64,000 nt of DNA from Clostridiaceae bacterium (GTDB lineage: Bacteria; Bacillota; Clostridia; Lachnospirales; Lachnospiraceae). The number at the start of each line of letters is the position of its first letter. Positions within the stretch are counted from its first letter, which is position 1. The notes beneath the pieces are model-generated. The model saw nothing but the letters and a program-made list of their open reading frames with translations. It ran no database searches and had not been told where the DNA came from. Below are positions 15,588 through 25,646 of this stretch, in pieces. The translations under genes and the position numbers were made by a program. The DNA lies in contig CABJBA010000004.1 in NCBI GenBank assembly GCA_902363735.1, forward strand, positions 372,001-436,000, written 5' to 3'.

Positions 15588-17723
15588 GTGAAAAAATATA
15601 ATAACCCGAAATTTATCTGGCTAAAGTCATTTTTCATGCTGATTTTGCTTTTACTGTTCATCGAAGCCCCCTTTTTATACTGGATCAGTGCAACGATAAA
15701 AAAAGAGGCTGCCCGCAACAGCAACAACTCTATTGAATTTCTCGGACAAACTCTTGACAGCAATCTGATTTCCATACAAAAGCTGGCTTCAGATTTCATT
15801 TACAGAGTAAACCCAAAGCTTCCACTTGATTCTTCTGATGTCAGCCAGACCTTCAAATCCCATTCTGCTTATGAATTTGTAGATAATATGAAGTCTTTAA
15901 AAACAGCCAATGCTATTATTAAGGACTTGTGTGTTTATTATCCGGACCGTGGCTATATTGTGGGAACAAGAGGAAGTTATCCAGCTGACCTTTACTACTT
16001 ATTGGGCAACGGTCTGGACAAAAGTGGTTTTACAGATTGGCTGAGTGCCGTAACGCCTTCCAGTCAGCAGGGGTTCTTAACGGCAAGTCTTCAGGGAAAA
16101 GAAGATTTGTTTTATATAAAGACCTTATACCGGGGACAACTGGACAAAGAAATACATTTGATCATTACCGTAGACCGGGAGGAAATACAGGCCATTCTAA
16201 ATCACGCCAACAGCGACAGCCATCAGCTGGCCGCTATTTTAAGTGAAACCGGGAAGCTATATACATTTTCCGGGAATGAGAACCTGATTGAACTGGCATC
16301 TTCCCGTCCTCTGGAACAATTGGAGCAGGGCTATTTCCAGGGGAACCGTTATTTGGTTTCCCGTTCTTCTCAGCCCACCGGCTATCATTATCTGTTTGTT
16401 ATGGATAAAGCCCAGGTTCTGGGCATACTAAATGTCATCAACCGAAGCCTTTTGTTTTCTCTTATTCTCTGTCTGGCAGGAGGAATCCTCGCTTCTATTT
16501 ATCTTGCCTCTAAAAACAGCCGTCCAATATTAAATCTGTTAATGCATTTAGAGCAAGGCGGTGCTTCTGAAGAAACCGATGTTTATGCCTTTATTCGAAA
16601 ACGAATTGATCAGCTTATGGAACAGAATGAAAGCTCTATGGAACTTTTAGAGGAACAAATGAAAATCATTAAATCCTCATTTGTAAGAAATCTTCTCTCC
16701 TGCGGTTACCCGGATGAGCGGACTGTAGGTATTCTGGCAGATGTCTATGGAATAACTTTTGAAAACCCCTGTTTCTGTGTCATTGTAATCACAGGCAAAA
16801 ACGGCATTGAAGAAAGCTCTCTTAAAAAGCTGAAAAACAGGCTGGAATCTGTTAAAGCACCTGACTGTGCTGTATATTATTCTTACTTTCAAGATAAACT
16901 TCATATTATCTTAAATATGGAAGGTACTGAGCACAAAATGGAGGAATCCCTTGAACACCTTCTGGAAGTGCTGACTGTCCAATCCAGTACAGGCGTCAAA
17001 GATGATCTTGTCTGCTCCTGGGGAAAAATCTACCACACACCGTCAAAGATTTCTTATAGCTATAGAGAAGCCCTGGCCATGGGAGAAAACCCGGATCTGA
17101 TTCTATATGAAGAAAACAGTAAAATCATGTCCGAGTTCCAGAAAAACATTCTTTCAAAGGACTTTAGCAGTGCCTTGAATATGACGGATCTACTTCTTGA
17201 TCAGTATCTCGATAAGGCTGATCCGTTAACTTTAAAATACCGGGTATACGGAATCTTAAACCAGCTTCTGGATGCATTAAAGCAGGAAGGACAGGAGGGA
17301 GAGTCTCACTACTATTCTGATTCCTATATATCCAGGGATTATAAAACTATTATTCTGGATTTGTTAAATCGTCTGATACACGGAAAAGAGGTTGAGAATC
17401 AGGAGAAGGCATTTTCCATTCCTCGAATTAAATCTTTTATAGAACAGAATTATAGCGACCCCACCCTAAGTCTGAATAGCATTGCAAATGAACTTGGGTT
17501 ATCTACTTCCTATGTTTCCAGATTGTTTAAAAAGGAATTTCAAATGGGTATCGTAGAATATATCAACCGCTTCCGAATTGATGAAGCAAAAAAAATGCTT
17601 CAGACTAACAGCTTAAACATAAAGGGAGTTGCCATTAAAGTGGGATTTTCCAGTGACATCAGCTTTATACGGGTATTTAAAAAATACGAAAATACGACTC
17701 CAGGAAAATTCACCTCCGATTAG
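15588..17723 (+). CDS. Membrane-bound AraC-family regulator with sensor domain
   Basis: 711-residue one-component regulator. A membrane helix (about residues 10-35), an extracellular sensor-like region (about 36-275) and a second helix (about 285-305) precede a cytoplasmic region and a C-terminal AraC double helix-turn-helix (about 610-711, with YVSRLFKKEF and GFSSDISFIRVFKKY). The start is GTG at 15588, preceded by AAGGAGG at 7 bases. A TTG 6 codons earlier overlaps that ribosome site. It most likely senses a sugar and controls the ABC importer directly downstream. Confidence 0.88.
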   Translation: MKKYNNPKFIWLKSFFMLILLLLFIEAPFLYWISATIKKEAARNSNNSIEFLGQTLDSNLISIQKLASDFIYRVNPKLPLDSSDVSQTFKSHSAYEFVDNMKSLKTANAIIKDLCVYYPDRGYIVGTRGSYPADLYYLLGNGLDKSGFTDWLSAVTPSSQQGFLTASLQGKEDLFYIKTLYRGQLDKEIHLIITVDREEIQAILNHANSDSHQLAAILSETGKLYTFSGNENLIELASSRPLEQLEQGYFQGNRYLVSRSSQPTGYHYLFVMDKAQVLGILNVINRSLLFSLILCLAGGILASIYLASKNSRPILNLLMHLEQGGASEETDVYAFIRKRIDQLMEQNESSMELLEEQMKIIKSSFVRNLLSCGYPDERTVGILADVYGITFENPCFCVIVITGKNGIEESSLKKLKNRLESVKAPDCAVYYSYFQDKLHIILNMEGTEHKMEESLEHLLEVLTVQSSTGVKDDLVCSWGKIYHTPSKISYSYREALAMGENPDLILYEENSKIMSEFQKNILSKDFSSALNMTDLLLDQYLDKADPLTLKYRVYGILNQLLDALKQEGQEGESHYYSDSYISRDYKTIILDLLNRLIHGKEVENQEKAFSIPRIKSFIEQNYSDPTLSLNSIANELGLSTSYVSRLFKKEFQMGIVEYINRFRIDEAKKMLQTNSLNIKGVAIKVGFSSDISFIRVFKKYENTTPGKFTSD

Positions 17724-17820
17724 GAATGCAAAAAAAGTTTATTTTGTTCACAAAAGTGCAAGAATAGTTAATTTACCCAAATAATGTCTGATATTTCCTA
17801 TTTTTATTGTGCATATTGTA

Positions 17821-17849
17821 TTGACTTTTCTGGTTTTATTCATTATTAT
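17821..17849 (+). promoter_or_regulatory. Promoter of sugar ABC operon
   Basis: TTGACT (17821-17826), a 17-base spacer and TATTAT (17844-17849). The leader contains a two-part hairpin (about 17862-17892) before the GAAAAGGAGA ribosome site of the binding-protein gene. The near-consensus promoter argues that the AraC protein modulates it rather than creating it. Confidence 0.65.
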
Positions 17850-17922
17850 AACATTATCTGCAAGGGTGCCAAGATAAAATCTTAGTGCCCTTTTATAATA
17901 ACATTGAAAAGGAGATAGTTTT

Positions 17923-19200
17923 ATGAAAAAAAGAAACATATGCGCACTGCTTTTAGCTACACTTCTGGCATCTACAGCAATTACAGGATGCGGCACATCG
18001 AATTCAGATTCTGGCAAGAATTCAGATACCGCCTCTAACCAGACATTAAAAATATGGATGCCGCCCTTTGGCACAGAGGATATTCCGGATCAAGCGTTCT
18101 GGGAAGAGCAGCTAAAACCTCTGACAGAAGAAACTGGTGTAAAGATTCAGATAGAAGTGGTTCCATGGAGCAATTACGAAGAAAAATATTTAACAGCCAT
18201 TACAGCTGGACAAGGACCGGATATTGGATATATGTATTCTGAAATGCTTAGTGATTTTATTGATATGGGGACTTTAGAGCCTCTGACCGATTACTTTAGT
18301 GACGAAGAGAAGGAAAACTATATTTACTTTGATAAAGGAAATATCAATGGTATTCAATACACCCTTCCTATTGTGGTGGGCAATCCAAGTGTTTTATTCT
18401 GTAATATGGATATTTTAAATGCATCCGGATTTACAGAACCGCCTAAGACATGGGAGGATTTTGTTCTGTATGCCACAAAGATCAAAGAAGATTCCCCAGA
18501 TGTACAGCCATTCCAGCAACAGTGGGCAGAAAACTCCATAGGAGGTCTGAATTCCATTTTCTATCCTTATTTATGGCAGAGCGGAGGAAACATTTTCTCT
18601 GAAGACGGCAAGACGCTTACCTTGGATTCTCCTGAGGCACTGGAGGCAGCTCAATTCTTGTATGACTTAAAGTTTAAACATGACATTCTTCCGGATTCCT
18701 CCACTTCTATGACAGAATCAGATGTAAAAGACGCTTTCATAGCCCGCAAAGTTGCTATGGCAGTCATCGGAAGTACCTTAAGCAGCGATCTGGACAAGGA
18801 AGGAATCAACTGGGATTACAGCACATCTCTGGTTAACAAAACCGGCGGTACTTTCTTTGCAGCCGATGCACTGGTCCTTTTAAGCAGCAGTCAGAATAAA
18901 GAACTTGCCGCAAAAGCCATGAAGCTTATGACCAGTGCAAGTGTTATGGAACAATTCCATACAAAGCTTTATAGTATGCCGCCTATAACAAAAGATGAAG
19001 CTTACAACGATAACCCTAAATTTGAAGATATGTATAAAAACGATACCGATTATTTCCACACCCTTCCCGTAGTAGCAGGTTCCTTTAAAATTTACGATAC
19101 TTTGTATAAGAATCTTCAGCTTATGATGCTTGACGAATTAAGTCCGGAGGAAGCACTGAAAGATACCTCTACCTATGCGGAAACCATATTAAACCAATAA
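17923..19200 (+). CDS. Sugar ABC transporter substrate-binding lipoprotein
   Basis: 425-residue extracellular binding protein of the CUT1 (family 1) type. The signal peptide ends in lipobox ITGC near residue 23, so it is lipid-anchored. The body has the usual alpha/beta binding fold (for example GPDIGYMYSE and the C-terminal MKLMTSASVMEQF). It is the first gene of an operon with two permeases and a DUF4091 enzyme. The substrate cannot be named. CUT1 systems take oligosaccharides or polyols. Confidence 0.92.
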   Translation: MKKRNICALLLATLLASTAITGCGTSNSDSGKNSDTASNQTLKIWMPPFGTEDIPDQAFWEEQLKPLTEETGVKIQIEVVPWSNYEEKYLTAITAGQGPDIGYMYSEMLSDFIDMGTLEPLTDYFSDEEKENYIYFDKGNINGIQYTLPIVVGNPSVLFCNMDILNASGFTEPPKTWEDFVLYATKIKEDSPDVQPFQQQWAENSIGGLNSIFYPYLWQSGGNIFSEDGKTLTLDSPEALEAAQFLYDLKFKHDILPDSSTSMTESDVKDAFIARKVAMAVIGSTLSSDLDKEGINWDYSTSLVNKTGGTFFAADALVLLSSSQNKELAAKAMKLMTSASVMEQFHTKLYSMPPITKDEAYNDNPKFEDMYKNDTDYFHTLPVVAGSFKIYDTLYKNLQLMMLDELSPEEALKDTSTYAETILNQ

Positions 19201-19211
19201 GGAGACCAGCT

Positions 19212-20102
19212 ATGAAAAGTAAAACAAAAGAAGCGCTGCAAGGCTATTTGTATATATTGCCAAGCTTCATTCTTCTCTTGGTTTTTTCCGTCATACCGAT
19301 TTTCATGTGTCTGTATTTCAGCTTCACCAAATACAACATTCTTCAGGCTCCGGAGTTTTTGGGACTTAAAAATTATTTCAGACTGGTTCAGGACCCCTTT
19401 GTCCTGGCCTCTCTAAAAAACACCTTACTTTATACCTTTGTTGTGGTACCTTCACAGACCCTTTTATCAATAGGAATTGCTGCTGTTATTGCCGCATGTT
19501 TCCGCCGCCGCTTTATGCGGTACGGCGGACTGCTGCGCAGCGCCATGTTTATTCCGGTCATCTCATCAGCCATTTTAGTTGGAACCTTATGGTCCTTTCT
19601 GCTGTCTACTGACAGCGGTATCATTAATCAAATTCTATCTTTTATCCGGATTCCTCCCATTAACTGGCTGGGGACTACCCAAACCGCACTTCTTAGCGTA
19701 TGTGCCGTTTCTATATGGAAAAACGTAGGCTATTTCATGGTGATTTTTTATGCAGGTATTATGGATATTCCTGGTTCCCTTTACGAGGCAGCAGAGGTGG
19801 ATGGAGCCACTAAAATACAGCAATTTTTATTTATTACAGTTCCAGGGTTAAAGCCCATTATTTATCTGGTGGTAACACTGGGAACCATCTGGTCATTTCA
19901 GGTGTTTGATATTGTCTACTCGATGACCGGCGGCGGGCCTGGACGCTCTACTGTAACTCTGGTGCTCACCATCTACAATGCCGCCTTTAAGGAATATAGT
20001 ATGGGCTATGCCAGCTCTGCTGCTTTTCTTCTGTTTATTATTGTCATCCTGTTATCAATCGCTCAGAAAAAAATATTCGCTGAAAAGGAGGAACGGGCAT
20101 GA
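19212..20102 (+). CDS. Sugar ABC permease, MalF/UgpA type
   Basis: 296-residue inner-membrane permease with six predicted helices. The EAA loop that docks the ATPase reads YEAAEVDGATKIQQFLFITVP near residue 195. It starts 12 bases after the binding-protein stop and overlaps the next permease by 4 bases. Confidence 0.93.
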   Translation: MKSKTKEALQGYLYILPSFILLLVFSVIPIFMCLYFSFTKYNILQAPEFLGLKNYFRLVQDPFVLASLKNTLLYTFVVVPSQTLLSIGIAAVIAACFRRRFMRYGGLLRSAMFIPVISSAILVGTLWSFLLSTDSGIINQILSFIRIPPINWLGTTQTALLSVCAVSIWKNVGYFMVIFYAGIMDIPGSLYEAAEVDGATKIQQFLFITVPGLKPIIYLVVTLGTIWSFQVFDIVYSMTGGGPGRSTVTLVLTIYNAAFKEYSMGYASSAAFLLFIIVILLSIAQKKIFAEKEERA

Positions 20103-20917
20103 AGAAACAAAGCACCACTCCTTATACGATAGTCCTTGGGATAATATTGGGCTTCTTTGCACTTACAGCAGTTTTTCCATTCATTTATATGGCACTGCTG
20201 TCTTTTACCCAATCCAAAAGCCTGACATTTTCCTTTTCCGATATAAGACTCAACTTTATTAATTACCAAAGAGTATTTTCCAATACCAATTTCTTTTCCG
20301 CCCTGCGTAACAGTATCCTTGTTTCTGGTCTTTCCTGCCTGTGTAACTGCCTGATCTCCTCTATGGCTGCTTATGGTTTTGAAAAAAAGAGGTTTCCGGG
20401 AAAAGAAAAGATTTTTGCCTTATATCTGGCTACCCTTATGGTTCCAGGCCAGGTAACCCTTATACCAGTCTTTATTATTATGAAAGAACTGGGGCTTTTA
20501 AATACCTACTTTGCTTTAATTGTTGTTATCATCAATGCCTTCGGTGTGTTCTTGATCCGTCAGTTTATGAAAGGGGTTCCAGATGAATTGCTGGAAGCTG
20601 CCAAGGTAGATGGGTGCCCTGAACTTTGGATTTTTACAAGAATTGTAATTCCATTAATCAAGCCGGTGCTTATTTCTCTGGTGGTGTTTACCTTCATTTC
20701 CTCCTGGAATGACTTTATCTGGCCTCTGGTTATTTCCAATACCTCGGAAATGCAAACTCTGACATTGGCTTTATCCTTGTTAAAAGGCCACTTCAGCACC
20801 AATTACGGTCTGGTTATGGCCGGTTCAACTTTAACATTCCTCTTCCCGTTCATCCTGTATGTGTTCCTGCAGAAACAATTTGTAGAAGGCATTGCATTAA
20901 GCGGGGTGAAAGGCTGA
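20099..20917 (+). CDS. Sugar ABC permease, MalG/UgpE type
   Basis: 272-residue partner permease with six helices and the EAA loop ELLEAAKVDGCPELWIFTRI near residue 165. Its ATG overlaps the upstream permease stop (ATGA). No ATP-binding subunit is encoded in this cluster, so it presumably uses a shared MsmX/UgpC-type ATPase encoded elsewhere, as is common for Firmicute CUT1 systems. Confidence 0.93.
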   Translation: MKKQSTTPYTIVLGIILGFFALTAVFPFIYMALLSFTQSKSLTFSFSDIRLNFINYQRVFSNTNFFSALRNSILVSGLSCLCNCLISSMAAYGFEKKRFPGKEKIFALYLATLMVPGQVTLIPVFIIMKELGLLNTYFALIVVIINAFGVFLIRQFMKGVPDELLEAAKVDGCPELWIFTRIVIPLIKPVLISLVVFTFISSWNDFIWPLVISNTSEMQTLTLALSLLKGHFSTNYGLVMAGSTLTFLFPFILYVFLQKQFVEGIALSGVKG

Positions 20918-20932
20918 TGAAAGGAGATTTCT

Positions 20933-22591
20933 ATGAAACATTATTCTGATACTTGCGAAATGATTGTATTAAGCTCTCTTGAAAAGGTATTTCCGCTTCA
21001 AGAACCGGTGTTTTCACCGGAATGCTGCCGTTTCAGCGGCCTTTACGGAGAAATTGTTTCTTTTCAAATTGCCTGCCGTTTCAAAGGTTTAAGAAAAGAA
21101 ACACATAAGGTTCAGATCACCTCCCAATTTCAAGATCAAGTTCATGTGCGTCAGGTTCTTCATGTTCCTTCTGCTTACCCTGCCCACGCAAAGCGGGACA
21201 GCAATTATATAAGCCATATCCCCGGACTTTATCCTGATCTCCTTCGGGAACTGGAGAAGGCGGAAATCGTTCTGGTTCCGGATCATTGGCAGAGTCTGTG
21301 GATTGATGTAGCCATACCCGATTCTTTGCCTGGAGGAACCTATCCGGTAACGATTTCCTTAAGGGACAGCAAGAACTCGGAAGTGGTTTCCGTTGCCGTT
21401 GATATAGAAGTGATTCCGGCTCATCTTCCACCTCAGGACCTTTTCCACACGGAATGGTTTCACGGAGACTGTCTTGCTGATTATTACAATGTTCCCGTGT
21501 TTTCTGAAAGACACTGGAGTATTCTGGAAAACTTCATTTCCTTCTATGGAAAACGGGGAATGAATATGATTTTAACTCCTATTTTTACCCCTCCTTTGGA
21601 TACTGCAATAGGAGGAGAACGGACCACCATTCAGTTAGTGGATATTGAACAGAATGAGCATTGTTTTCACTTTGATTTCAGCCGCCTGGAACGATGGGTG
21701 GACATTTGTCAAAAAGCCGGGATAAAGTATTTTGAAATGGCACACTTATTTACACAATGGGGCGCTTACCATGCGCCTAAAATCATGGCTGCAAAAAACG
21801 GACAGGAAATTCAGCTTTTTGGCTGGAACACACCTGCTTCCGGGGAGTATACTGCATTTTTAGATCAGTTCCTTCCCGCCTTAAAAGAAGAATTAAAAAG
21901 ACTTGGGATTTTTGAAAATACCTTTTTTCATATTTCTGATGAACCTGAAAAAGAGCATCTAGATTCCTATGCCATTGCCAGGAAATCTGTAATGCCTCAT
22001 TTAATGGACTGCAAACTTTTAGATGCCTTATCCGATTATTCTTTTTATGAAATGGGCATTGTTGAGCGTCCTGTATGTGCCACCAATCACATAGAGCCAT
22101 TTCTTGATCATAACGTTCCCCATTTATGGAGCTATTACTGTACCGCTCAGTGTGTTGATGTAGCAAACCGTTTTATGGCTATGCCTTCGGCCCGAAACCG
22201 GGTCTACGGTCTTCAGGTGTATAAGTATGACATAGAAGGGATTCTGCACTGGGGCTTTAATTTTTATAACTCCGAGCACTCTCTTCATCATATTAATCCA
22301 TATGAGGTCACTGATTGCGAGGGAAGTTTTCCTTCCGGAGATGCATTTTTAGTCTATCCCGGTTCCAATGGATTTCCAGAGGAGTCTATACGTCTTATGG
22401 TCCTTCATGAAGCCAAACAGGATCACAGGGCATTAAAGCTTTTGGAAACTTATATTGGAAAAGAATCCGTCATTCAGCTTTTGGAAGAAACTTTATCTCA
22501 CCCAATTAGCTTTTGCAACTATCCAAAATCAAACGCCTATTTTATGGGTGTGAGAAATAAGGTTAATCAGTTGATTAAAAACTTAATATAA
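20933..22591 (+). CDS. DUF4091 glycoside-hydrolase-like protein
   Basis: 552-residue protein with an N-terminal beta-sandwich-like region (about 1-165) and a TIM-barrel-like C-terminal region of the DUF4091 type (HISDEPEKEHLDSY near residue 330, LQVYKYDIEGILHWGFNFYN near 425). There is no signal peptide, so it acts in the cytoplasm on imported material. It follows the importer by 15 bases with its own GAAAGGAG site, which argues that it processes the transported sugar. The precise reaction is unknown. Confidence 0.8.
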   Translation: MKHYSDTCEMIVLSSLEKVFPLQEPVFSPECCRFSGLYGEIVSFQIACRFKGLRKETHKVQITSQFQDQVHVRQVLHVPSAYPAHAKRDSNYISHIPGLYPDLLRELEKAEIVLVPDHWQSLWIDVAIPDSLPGGTYPVTISLRDSKNSEVVSVAVDIEVIPAHLPPQDLFHTEWFHGDCLADYYNVPVFSERHWSILENFISFYGKRGMNMILTPIFTPPLDTAIGGERTTIQLVDIEQNEHCFHFDFSRLERWVDICQKAGIKYFEMAHLFTQWGAYHAPKIMAAKNGQEIQLFGWNTPASGEYTAFLDQFLPALKEELKRLGIFENTFFHISDEPEKEHLDSYAIARKSVMPHLMDCKLLDALSDYSFYEMGIVERPVCATNHIEPFLDHNVPHLWSYYCTAQCVDVANRFMAMPSARNRVYGLQVYKYDIEGILHWGFNFYNSEHSLHHINPYEVTDCEGSFPSGDAFLVYPGSNGFPEESIRLMVLHEAKQDHRALKLLETYIGKESVIQLLEETLSHPISFCNYPKSNAYFMGVRNKVNQLIKNLI

Positions 22592-22618
22592 AAATTTTGA
22601 TTGAAATAAGGATATCCC

Positions 22619-22648
22619 TTGTCATTTGCATACTCATTGTGATAAAAT
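22619..22648 (+). promoter_or_regulatory. Promoter of FAD-dependent protein gene
   Basis: TTGTCA (22619-22624), an 18-base spacer and TAAAAT (22643-22648), about 100 bases before the start of the next gene. Confidence 0.5.
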
Positions 22649-22748
22649 GATGCTGTTGCGCTTATTTAAGTTTATGATCCGCCTGACATTTCTACCGGCT
22701 ATAACATTAGCTGATTAAATAGTCAGAAGGAAAAAAGGAGTAATGCTT

Positions 22749-24158
22749 ATGAAAAATATTTCACAAAATTACGACGTAATTATTATTGGTGCAGGCCCTT
22801 CCGGCATCTTTTGTGCCTACGAGTTGATTGAAAAACGACCCGAACTCAAAATTTTAATGATAGAAAAAGGCCGCCCTATTGAAAAGCGCGCCTGTCCTAA
22901 GAGAAAAACCAAGATGTGCGTAGGCTGCAAGCCCTGCTCCATCACCACCGGCTTTGCCGGAGCGGGAGCCTTCTCCGACGGAAAGCTGTCCTTGTCCCCT
23001 GATGTAGGCGGAAATCTTCCTGAAATTCTGGGATACGATAAAACTTCAGAACTGTTAAAAGAATCTGACAATATTTACTTAAAATTCGGAGCTGACACCG
23101 ATGTTTACGGTGTGGACAAGCAGAAGGAAATTCAGGAAATCAGAAGAAAGGCTATTAACGCCAATTTAAAGCTGATTGAATGTCCTATCCGCCACTTAGG
23201 AACAGAGGAAGGCTATAAGATCTATACACGGCTCCAGGAGCATTTGCTGGAACAGGGTGTTGAAATGGCATTTAACACCATGGTAAAGGATATTATTATC
23301 GAGGATAATGTGGCGAAAGCTGTCATTACCGACAAAGGTGAAACAATTTATGCGCCGGAGATTGTATCCGCCATTGGACGGGAAGGTTCTGACTGGTTCA
23401 GCCATATCTGCGACAACCACGGCATTGAAACCCTGGTGGGAACTGTGGACATTGGTGTCCGCGTAGAGGTTCGGGATGAGGTTATGGAATTCTTGAACAA
23501 GAACCTTTATGAAGCAAAACTGGTTTATTATACCCCTACCTTTGATGATAAAGTCCGCACCTTCTGTACCAATCCCTCAGGAGAAGTTGCTACTGAGTAT
23601 TACGAAAACGGGCTGGCAGTTGTTAACGGCCATGCTTACAAGTCCCAGGAATACAAGACCAATAACACCAACTTTGCTATCCTGGTATCAAAAAACTTTA
23701 CAAAGCCATTTAAGACTCCTATCGAGTACGGCAAACACATCGCTCAGCTCAGCAACATGCTCTGTGACGGCAGGATTCTGGTTCAAACATTTGGTGATTT
23801 CCAGAGAGGCAGACGTACCACGGAAGAGAGATTATGCCGTAACAACATAATCCCCACCTTAAAGGATGCTGTTCCCGGAGATTTATCTTTAGTATTCCCT
23901 CACCGCATTATGGTTGCCATTAAGGAAATGCTTCTTGCTCTTGACAAGGTGACTCCCGGCATCGCCAGCGACGAAACCCTGTTATACGGAGTGGAAGTGA
24001 AGTTCTATTCCAACAAGGTTGTGGTCAATCCGGACTTCGAAACCAGCGTAAAAGGCTTACGGGCCATCGGAGACGGTGCTTCCGTAACCAGAGGCCTCCA
24101 GCAGGCATCAGCCAACGGACTGAGTGTAGCCAGGAGCATTCTTTCAAAGATGAACTGA
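22749..24158 (+). CDS. FAD-dependent oxidoreductase (COG2509 type)
   Basis: 469-residue flavoprotein. The Rossmann FAD motif VIIIGAGPSGIFCAYE is near residue 10. A cysteine cluster CPKRKTKMCVGCKPC is at about residues 48-62, and the C-terminal FAD contact is GDGASVTRGLQQA. This family is annotated only as uncharacterised FAD-dependent dehydrogenase. The cysteine cluster could hold a metal or be redox active. The start at 22749 has AAAGGAG 8 bases upstream. The ATG two codons earlier is too close to it. Confidence 0.85.
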   Translation: MKNISQNYDVIIIGAGPSGIFCAYELIEKRPELKILMIEKGRPIEKRACPKRKTKMCVGCKPCSITTGFAGAGAFSDGKLSLSPDVGGNLPEILGYDKTSELLKESDNIYLKFGADTDVYGVDKQKEIQEIRRKAINANLKLIECPIRHLGTEEGYKIYTRLQEHLLEQGVEMAFNTMVKDIIIEDNVAKAVITDKGETIYAPEIVSAIGREGSDWFSHICDNHGIETLVGTVDIGVRVEVRDEVMEFLNKNLYEAKLVYYTPTFDDKVRTFCTNPSGEVATEYYENGLAVVNGHAYKSQEYKTNNTNFAILVSKNFTKPFKTPIEYGKHIAQLSNMLCDGRILVQTFGDFQRGRRTTEERLCRNNIIPTLKDAVPGDLSLVFPHRIMVAIKEMLLALDKVTPGIASDETLLYGVEVKFYSNKVVVNPDFETSVKGLRAIGDGASVTRGLQQASANGLSVARSILSKMN

Positions 24159-24169
24159 CTATAATATTT

Positions 24170-24207
24170 AAGCCGCACTTTCACTGGAATATGTGAAAGT
24201 GCGGCTT
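24170..24207. terminator. Bidirectional terminator
   Basis: Perfect 15-bp stem (24170-24184 with 24193-24207) with AT-rich ends, between the convergent FAD gene and the YitT-family gene. Confidence 0.9.
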
Positions 24208-24222
24208 TTAAGTTTCTTGTTT

Positions 24223-24843
24223 TTAGTTTGCTGCAATCTTTTTTGTATAACTGCCGATGATACCGTCAAAAAACTGTACTACACATCCAAGACCAAAACT
24301 AACAGCAATGGTCCCCCATCCGATTTCACCGCCTAAAAAAAAGGCGAGCAGAGCGCATGCGGCATCAAAGCCGACTTTAGCTTTGCCGATAGGAACGCCC
24401 TTTTCTTTCAGGGCCAGAACCAGATCGTCATTGGTGTTAGGAGGCAGACCTGAAGATACATATGCGGCAACTCCAAAGCCCACCAAAATCATCCCCACTA
24501 TAAGCAGAACTGCAGAAGAAACAATTCCTGTTCCCTCCACCCCCTCCAGCAGCCCCTTGCTGATATCAATAAAAAATCCGATCAAAAATGAAGATACGAA
24601 CGTGACCATTCTGGGGTAGGTTCTGCGGATTCCTGCTGTAATAAGCACAAGCAAAAATGAGGTTATGTAAATCGCATAAGAGGTATTTATACCCAGGTGT
24701 TTTGCCAAAATAAAATTCAAGGCATCAAAGCCTCCTGCACCTGCATGGGAATTAATGGTAAAGACAACCCCCACCGAAATGGCCAAAATCCCCAGAAGAT
24801 ACATGATTATCTGTCTTTTTTCTATTTTCTTCCTGCTTTTCAT
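24223..24843 (-). CDS. YczE/YitT-family membrane protein
   Basis: 206-residue membrane protein with five predicted helices. The segment SHAGAGGFDALNF near residue 30 and the FFIDISKGLL segment are typical of the YitT/YczE family, whose function is unknown. Its ATG overlaps the stop of the HAD gene upstream, so it belongs to the xpt-HAD operon. Confidence 0.85.
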   Translation of the reverse strand: MKSRKKIEKRQIIMYLLGILAISVGVVFTINSHAGAGGFDALNFILAKHLGINTSYAIYITSFLLVLITAGIRRTYPRMVTFVSSFLIGFFIDISKGLLEGVEGTGIVSSAVLLIVGMILVGFGVAAYVSSGLPPNTNDDLVLALKEKGVPIGKAKVGFDAACALLAFFLGGEIGWGTIAVSFGLGCVVQFFDGIIGSYTKKIAAN

Positions 24844-25646
24844 TAAATCAACCCCAGCTTCTCCATAGCATAAGCCACACCGTCATCTTCCACATTTTTT
24901 GTGTAAAAGGTGGTATAAGGTTCCAGTTCCACATCGTGATGCCCCATAAGAACACAATTTTTCGCATATTCAAACATGGACAGATCATTGGTACTGTCTC
25001 CAAACACATAAGCATCTTCCAAAGAAATTCCGTAATGCTTTAAGACCACTTCCATAGCCGTCGCCTTGGAATATCCGGTTGGAACACATTCATAAAAGCC
25101 ATTCCCTCTGTTTATGATATCAAAATCCAGACCTATGGCACGGGCAAATCCCTTTAAATCACTGTTCTCATCAGTATGGACACAGAATTTATCAAAATCA
25201 TAGCAATCCGTTTCCCAGCCAAAGGGAGAGATTACAGCCCCCTCTTTCTTCAGCCTTTCTTTCATAATTTCAATTGCAGGGATATGGGAGGTTCCTTCCC
25301 GGAAATAGCAGTCTTCTGTTCCCTCCAATATCCCATCCATGCCATGGTCCACAATGAGCTTCTTGATCTCAACGCCTCTTTCACGGGGAATCGTAGCAGA
25401 AAAAAGAACTTCCTCCCCTGCCACAATCCGGGTTCCGCATCCGCAGCAATAGCCATCTGCTTCAATCATTTCCTTAATAGGTCCCATCAGGCAATACGGC
25501 CGTCCGGAATTAATAAATACCAGATGACCATTTTCCCGAGCCTTAGCAACCGCCTTTTCAGCACTTTCCGGTACATTTCGGTTTACTTCAGAATAGAGAG
25601 TTCCATCAATATCAAAAAACAATACCTTTCTCTTTCCTGCCATCAT
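24843..25646 (-). CDS. HAD-superfamily (Cof-type) phosphatase
   Basis: 267-residue HAD hydrolase of the Cof/IIB class. Nucleophile motif FFDIDGTLYSE is near residue 10 and the metal motif GDSTNDLSMF near 215. It overlaps xpt upstream by 4 bases and the membrane protein downstream by 1 base. The substrate is unknown, probably a sugar or nucleotide phosphate. Confidence 0.9.
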   Translation of the reverse strand: MMAGKRKVLFFDIDGTLYSEVNRNVPESAEKAVAKARENGHLVFINSGRPYCLMGPIKEMIEADGYCCGCGTRIVAGEEVLFSATIPRERGVEIKKLIVDHGMDGILEGTEDCYFREGTSHIPAIEIMKERLKKEGAVISPFGWETDCYDFDKFCVHTDENSDLKGFARAIGLDFDIINRGNGFYECVPTGYSKATAMEVVLKHYGISLEDAYVFGDSTNDLSMFEYAKNCVLMGHHDVELEPYTTFYTKNVEDDGVAYAMEKLGLI

